A stretch of DNA of 64,000 bases, taken from NCBI RefSeq assembly GCF_009939225.1, contig NZ_JAACJR010000006.1:496001-560000 (forward strand), given 5' to 3'. Under the pieces are notes generated by a model, which was not told the origin of the DNA, ran no database searches, and was given only the letters and a program-made list of their open reading frames with translations. A program made the position numbers and the translations under genes. This document shows, piece after piece, positions 60,544 through 64,000 of this stretch; position 1 is the first letter of the stretch, and each line of letters starts with the position of its first letter. Origin of the DNA: Sediminibacterium soli. GTDB lineage: Bacteria; Bacteroidota; Bacteroidia; Chitinophagales; Chitinophagaceae.

Positions 60544-63500
60544 ATGAAGCCAAACATCCAACTACGTCTTCGCGTAGTCTTACTGCTTCCGGTCATGCTG
60601 CTGTGTGCCGGTATGCTTTTCGGGCAAACCCTGCAGGTGAGAGGTACCGTTACCGATGCGGTTACCGGCAAACCTGTTGAAGGGGCAGCCGTTCGTGTTA
60701 AAAACGCCAACTCCGGTACCGTTACCGATGCCGGCGGTGCATTTTCGATTACAGCCGCAAAGAACAGCCGGCTGGTGGTGAATTATGTGGGATATGATGC
60801 GATGGAAACCACGGTTACCGGCGAGCAGCATTCCTTCAGGCTCAACCCATCCGCCAACAGGCTGGAAGATGTGGTGATCACCGCGCTGGGTGTGAAAAAA
60901 GAGAAGAAACTGGTAAGCTATGCAACGCAGGAGATCAAAGGTGCAGACCTGGTAAAAGCCAGGGAGCAGAATCCTGTTGCCTCGCTTACCGGCAAGATCG
61001 CGGGTCTTACGGTGGGCATCTCTCCCGAACTGCTTGGCCGTCCGCAGGTATTGCTGCGCGGATCCAGCATTGATCTCTATGTGATCGACGGTATTCCCAT
61101 CAACTCCGATACCTGGAATGTATCTCCCGACGATATCGAGAACATCACCGTACTGAAAGGTTCGGTTGCCTCGGCGCTGTATGGTTACCGCGGGCAACGC
61201 GGTGCCATCATCATCACCACCAAGAAGGGATCGAGGGACAAACGCGGATTCTCCATCGAATTCAACAGCAGCACCATGCTGGAGAAGGGATTCATTGCCT
61301 TGCCCCGCACACAGGATGAATACGGTCCCGGCGACCACGGTAAATATGCATTCGTAGACGGAAAAGGCGGTGGCCTGAACGATGGTGACTACGATGTATG
61401 GGGACCCAAATTTGAAGGACAGCTGATACCGCAGTACGACAGTCCGGTGGACCCCGTTACAGGCGTTCGCAAAGGCACACCCTGGACGGCGCGCGGAAAA
61501 GACAATCTGAAAAGATTTATCCGCCCGGGTTTGCTCGCCACCAATAACATCGCTGTTTCATCGAGCACAGACAAATACGATATCCGTATGTCTATGTCGC
61601 ATACCTACCAGCGGGGTATCGTACCCAATACCCAGCTGAACATTACCAATTTCAATATCAACACCGGTTACCGTTTTTCGGATAACCTGAAACTGGATGG
61701 GCAGCTCAATTACAATCGCCAGTACACACCCAATTTTCCTGATGTGAACTATGGCCCCAACAGTATGATCTATAACATTACCGTATGGGGCGGCGCCGAC
61801 TGGGATATCGATGCCATGCGCAATTACTGGCAGCCCGGTAAAGAAGGCGTTCAAAGCATTTATGCAGAATACCAGCGTTACCATAACCCGTATTTCATGG
61901 TTTATGAATGGCTGCGCGGGCATTACAAAACAGATATCTACGGCTATGCATCGCTTACACAGAAGATCGGCAAACATGCCGAACTGATGGCGAGGACAGC
62001 CGTAACCACTTACGACCTGCTGCGCACGGAAAAAATGCCTTTCTCCGCACACCCCTATGGCCGCGAAGAGAACAAGGGCGACTACCGTGAAGACAAACGT
62101 TCGCTGTTCGAGAACAATACCGAGGTGATGGCGAAATACAACAATACGTTTGGTTTTGTAGGACTGAATGCATTCGTGGGAGGTAACCTGCGGAACTTCA
62201 CTTATAAATCCAGTTTTGTAACCACCGATTACCTCAACGTTCCGAATGTGTACACATTTGCCAACAGCCGTAACCCCATCAAGGCGTACAGCTTTAACAG
62301 CGAAATGCGCGTGCTGAGCGGTTACTATTCTGTAGACCTTTCGCTTGGCAAATATGCCAACCTGAATACGACGGGAAGAGTGGATAAGATATCAACGCTG
62401 AACAAATCTTATTTCTATCCTTCGGTATCGGCCAATACGGTGATCTCCGATTACGTAACGCTGCCGAAAGCGATCTCGTTCCTGAAAATACGCGGATCTT
62501 ATGCAAATGTGAAGAGCGCGGGTTCCAGCGTATCGTCTTATATCGGCGCCACACCCAATGCATCTTACCCGCTGGGGTATGGCAGCGAATACCAGTCGTC
62601 TTACGACGGACCAACCTATTCGCTGGTTACACCGTATAATACCGCGCTGGGCTACAACAACCAGCCTTACGCAACTTATCCCAATAACATCATCGATCCG
62701 GCCATCGCACCCGACAGCCGTTCAACGATCGAGCTGGGTCTGGATATGAAATTTCTTAAGAACAGGCTGGGGCTCGATGTGGCATTCTATTCCAACACCG
62801 ACGGACCGCAGATCTATAACAAGCCACTCTCACAGACGACGGGCTACAATTCCTTTATCACCAATGCGGTGAAAAACAGGACCAATGGCCTGGAGATATC
62901 GGTCAGCGGACAGGCGATCAAAACAAAGGATTTCAGCTGGGATGTATTGCTCAACTGGAGCACCTACCGCCGCAGACTGGCGGAACTTCCCGAAGGCGTG
63001 AATGTGCTGAACACTTTTTACCGCAAGGGCGACAGGCTTGATAAGGTATATGTCGGTTCGTTTGTACGCACTCCCGATGGCGCTTTGATCAACGATGCAG
63101 GGGGCAGGCCGATCGTTAACCCGATCGCGCAGTTCAAAGGCTATGCAGATCCTGACTGGGTTTGGGGCCTGAACAACCGTTTTAACTATAAGAACTTCAG
63201 TTTATCGTTCCAGTTCGACGGAAGGGTAGGCGGCATCATGGAGGACTATGTGCGTAAACAGACGTTCCGCGGCGGAAGAAACATTGAAACCGTACAGGGT
63301 AAAATGGGCGATGCGCGTTACCAGGATTACAAGGGCATCAAATCCTATATCGGCGACGGCGTTATCGTAAGCAATGCCACACCGATACAATACGATCCGG
63401 CAACAGGTGCGGTGACCAATTTCGATAAACTGCAGTTCACCACAAACAATATCCCAACCTTCCTGCAGGACTATATCAGCCGTTACAACGGCACTTCCGA

Positions 63501-63762
63501 GGGAAACCTGATGAGCAAGACCTATTTCAAACTCAGGGAAGTGACCATCGGGTATAGCCTGCCTGTAAGCGTATTCGGCAGGAAATCATTCGTCCGTTCT
63601 GCAAGTGTATCGCTTGTCGGCAGAAACCTGCTCTACTTTATCAAAGACGGCAATCGCTACAAAGACGTTGACATTGACCAGTATGCCGGCGGACAGACCT
63701 CGTCGGGTCTGCAAACACCGACCATGCGTCGTTACGGCATCAACATCAACCTCACATTCTAA
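60544..63762 (+). CDS. SusC/RagA family TonB-dependent outer-membrane receptor
   Basis: 1072 aa. Signal peptide (VVLLLPVMLLCAGMLFG, then QTL). Residues about 30-105 are a carboxypeptidase-regulatory-like domain (VRGTVTDAVTGKPVEGAAV). A TonB plug follows (LEDVVITALGVKKEKK, then ASLTGKIAGLTV and VLLRGSSIDLYVIDGIPI, with DDIENITVLKGSVASALYG), then a large beta-barrel ending NINLTF. It imports an unknown ligand with the lipoprotein SusD encoded next. No glycosidase gene is visible before the window ends. Confidence 0.95.
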   Translation: MKPNIQLRLRVVLLLPVMLLCAGMLFGQTLQVRGTVTDAVTGKPVEGAAVRVKNANSGTVTDAGGAFSITAAKNSRLVVNYVGYDAMETTVTGEQHSFRLNPSANRLEDVVITALGVKKEKKLVSYATQEIKGADLVKAREQNPVASLTGKIAGLTVGISPELLGRPQVLLRGSSIDLYVIDGIPINSDTWNVSPDDIENITVLKGSVASALYGYRGQRGAIIITTKKGSRDKRGFSIEFNSSTMLEKGFIALPRTQDEYGPGDHGKYAFVDGKGGGLNDGDYDVWGPKFEGQLIPQYDSPVDPVTGVRKGTPWTARGKDNLKRFIRPGLLATNNIAVSSSTDKYDIRMSMSHTYQRGIVPNTQLNITNFNINTGYRFSDNLKLDGQLNYNRQYTPNFPDVNYGPNSMIYNITVWGGADWDIDAMRNYWQPGKEGVQSIYAEYQRYHNPYFMVYEWLRGHYKTDIYGYASLTQKIGKHAELMARTAVTTYDLLRTEKMPFSAHPYGREENKGDYREDKRSLFENNTEVMAKYNNTFGFVGLNAFVGGNLRNFTYKSSFVTTDYLNVPNVYTFANSRNPIKAYSFNSEMRVLSGYYSVDLSLGKYANLNTTGRVDKISTLNKSYFYPSVSANTVISDYVTLPKAISFLKIRGSYANVKSAGSSVSSYIGATPNASYPLGYGSEYQSSYDGPTYSLVTPYNTALGYNNQPYATYPNNIIDPAIAPDSRSTIELGLDMKFLKNRLGLDVAFYSNTDGPQIYNKPLSQTTGYNSFITNAVKNRTNGLEISVSGQAIKTKDFSWDVLLNWSTYRRRLAELPEGVNVLNTFYRKGDRLDKVYVGSFVRTPDGALINDAGGRPIVNPIAQFKGYADPDWVWGLNNRFNYKNFSLSFQFDGRVGGIMEDYVRKQTFRGGRNIETVQGKMGDARYQDYKGIKSYIGDGVIVSNATPIQYDPATGAVTNFDKLQFTTNNIPTFLQDYISRYNGTSEGNLMSKTYFKLREVTIGYSLPVSVFGRKSFVRSASVSLVGRNLLYFIKDGNRYKDVDIDQYAGGQTSSGLQTPTMRRYGININLTF

Positions 63763-63783
63763 TCCTGTAAATCGATTACAACG

Positions 63784-64000
63784 ATGAAAAAGATACTCCT
63801 TTCCACATTATTGATCGGTTCCGTTATGACGGGATGCGTGAAGAGTTTTGACGATCTGAAAAAAGACACCAACCGTCCCGTAAACGTACCGCCCTCGCTG
63901 GTGCTGAGTTCCGTGCTGAATGATTTTACCCAGCCGGCATGGTCGCTCCCGCATCGCTGGAACCAGTACAGCAACTGTAATTACAACTATTACGGCAACC
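63784..64000 (+). CDS. SusD/RagB family lipoprotein (3' end outside window)
   Basis: The first 72 codons are present, starting at ATG 63784, 21 bp after susC. Signal with lipobox VMTGC (Cys about 18), then VKSFDDLKKDTNRPVNVPPSLVL-type spacing (first part KSFDDLKKDTNRP), as in SusD-like/SusD_RagB proteins. It should be a surface lipoprotein that captures substrate for the SusC barrel. The gene runs past base 64000. Confidence 0.88.
   Translation, partial: MKKILLSTLLIGSVMTGCVKSFDDLKKDTNRPVNVPPSLVLSSVLNDFTQPAWSLPHRWNQYSNCNYNYYGN

Overview
This window comes from the chromosome of a member of the Bacteroidota, most likely family Chitinophagaceae. The evidence is a fused SecDF, a long NusB in a nusB-DUF1573-yajC run, the futalosine menaquinone enzyme MqnE, a SusC/SusD pair, promoters of the TAnnTTTG type, A-rich translation starts, and gaps full of the short degenerate palindromes common in this phylum. 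Genes look intact, apart from those cut by the two window ends.

Layout: 1-7.2 kb holds the end of an oligopeptide ABC permease, then (minus strand) a CzcCBA-type heavy-metal efflux operon led by a small secreted His-rich protein. 7.5-22 kb is housekeeping: SecDF, an FKBP lipoprotein, two YhhN membrane proteins, GroEL/GroES, two exported ferritin-like proteins, NusB, DUF1573, YajC, CoaE, a cupin and a standalone RlmK-type rRNA methyltransferase. 22-31 kb has a tandem M14 peptidase pair (the first apparently a pseudoenzyme), an aspartate aminotransferase, serine dehydratase, NDH-2 and MqnE. 31-46 kb has a nucleoside permease, thioredoxin, DnaE, an NlpC/P60 lipoprotein, a flippase, an M1 aminopeptidase, a peptide-binding lipoprotein, sixteen exact copies of an 8-bp repeat, MsrA, a MutS2 without Smr domain, and tRNA-Ser(TGA).

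46.7-59.6 kb is the most distinctive part, a nitrous oxide / nitric oxide island. On the plus strand lie a cytochrome c, clade II nosZ, a NosB-like membrane protein, nosL, nosD, nosF and nosY. On the minus strand, facing it, lie a Crp/Fnr regulator, a hemerythrin-like protein, an Rrf2 (NsrR-like) regulator, an uncharacterised 12-TM protein, a DUF2249-RIC fusion, a DUF1858/DUF2249 protein, a second 12-TM protein and a SufT-like protein, with overlaps or gaps of a few bases. No NosR and no nitrate, nitrite or canonical NO reductase is in the window. The pattern suggests N2O respiration combined with NO defence and Fe-S repair.

Two short operator-like motifs tie the island together. TATGA-N6-TCATA occurs exactly in front of both the nos operon and the crp gene. 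A second motif, AAAAAGGAC(A/C)TTTTT(A/G)TC or a close variant, occurs in front of the nos operon, the hemerythrin-like gene and the first 12-TM gene. A Crp/Fnr plus Rrf2 circuit is therefore proposed. The window ends (59.8-64 kb) with an XRE-cupin regulator, a SusC-type receptor and the start of its SusD partner.
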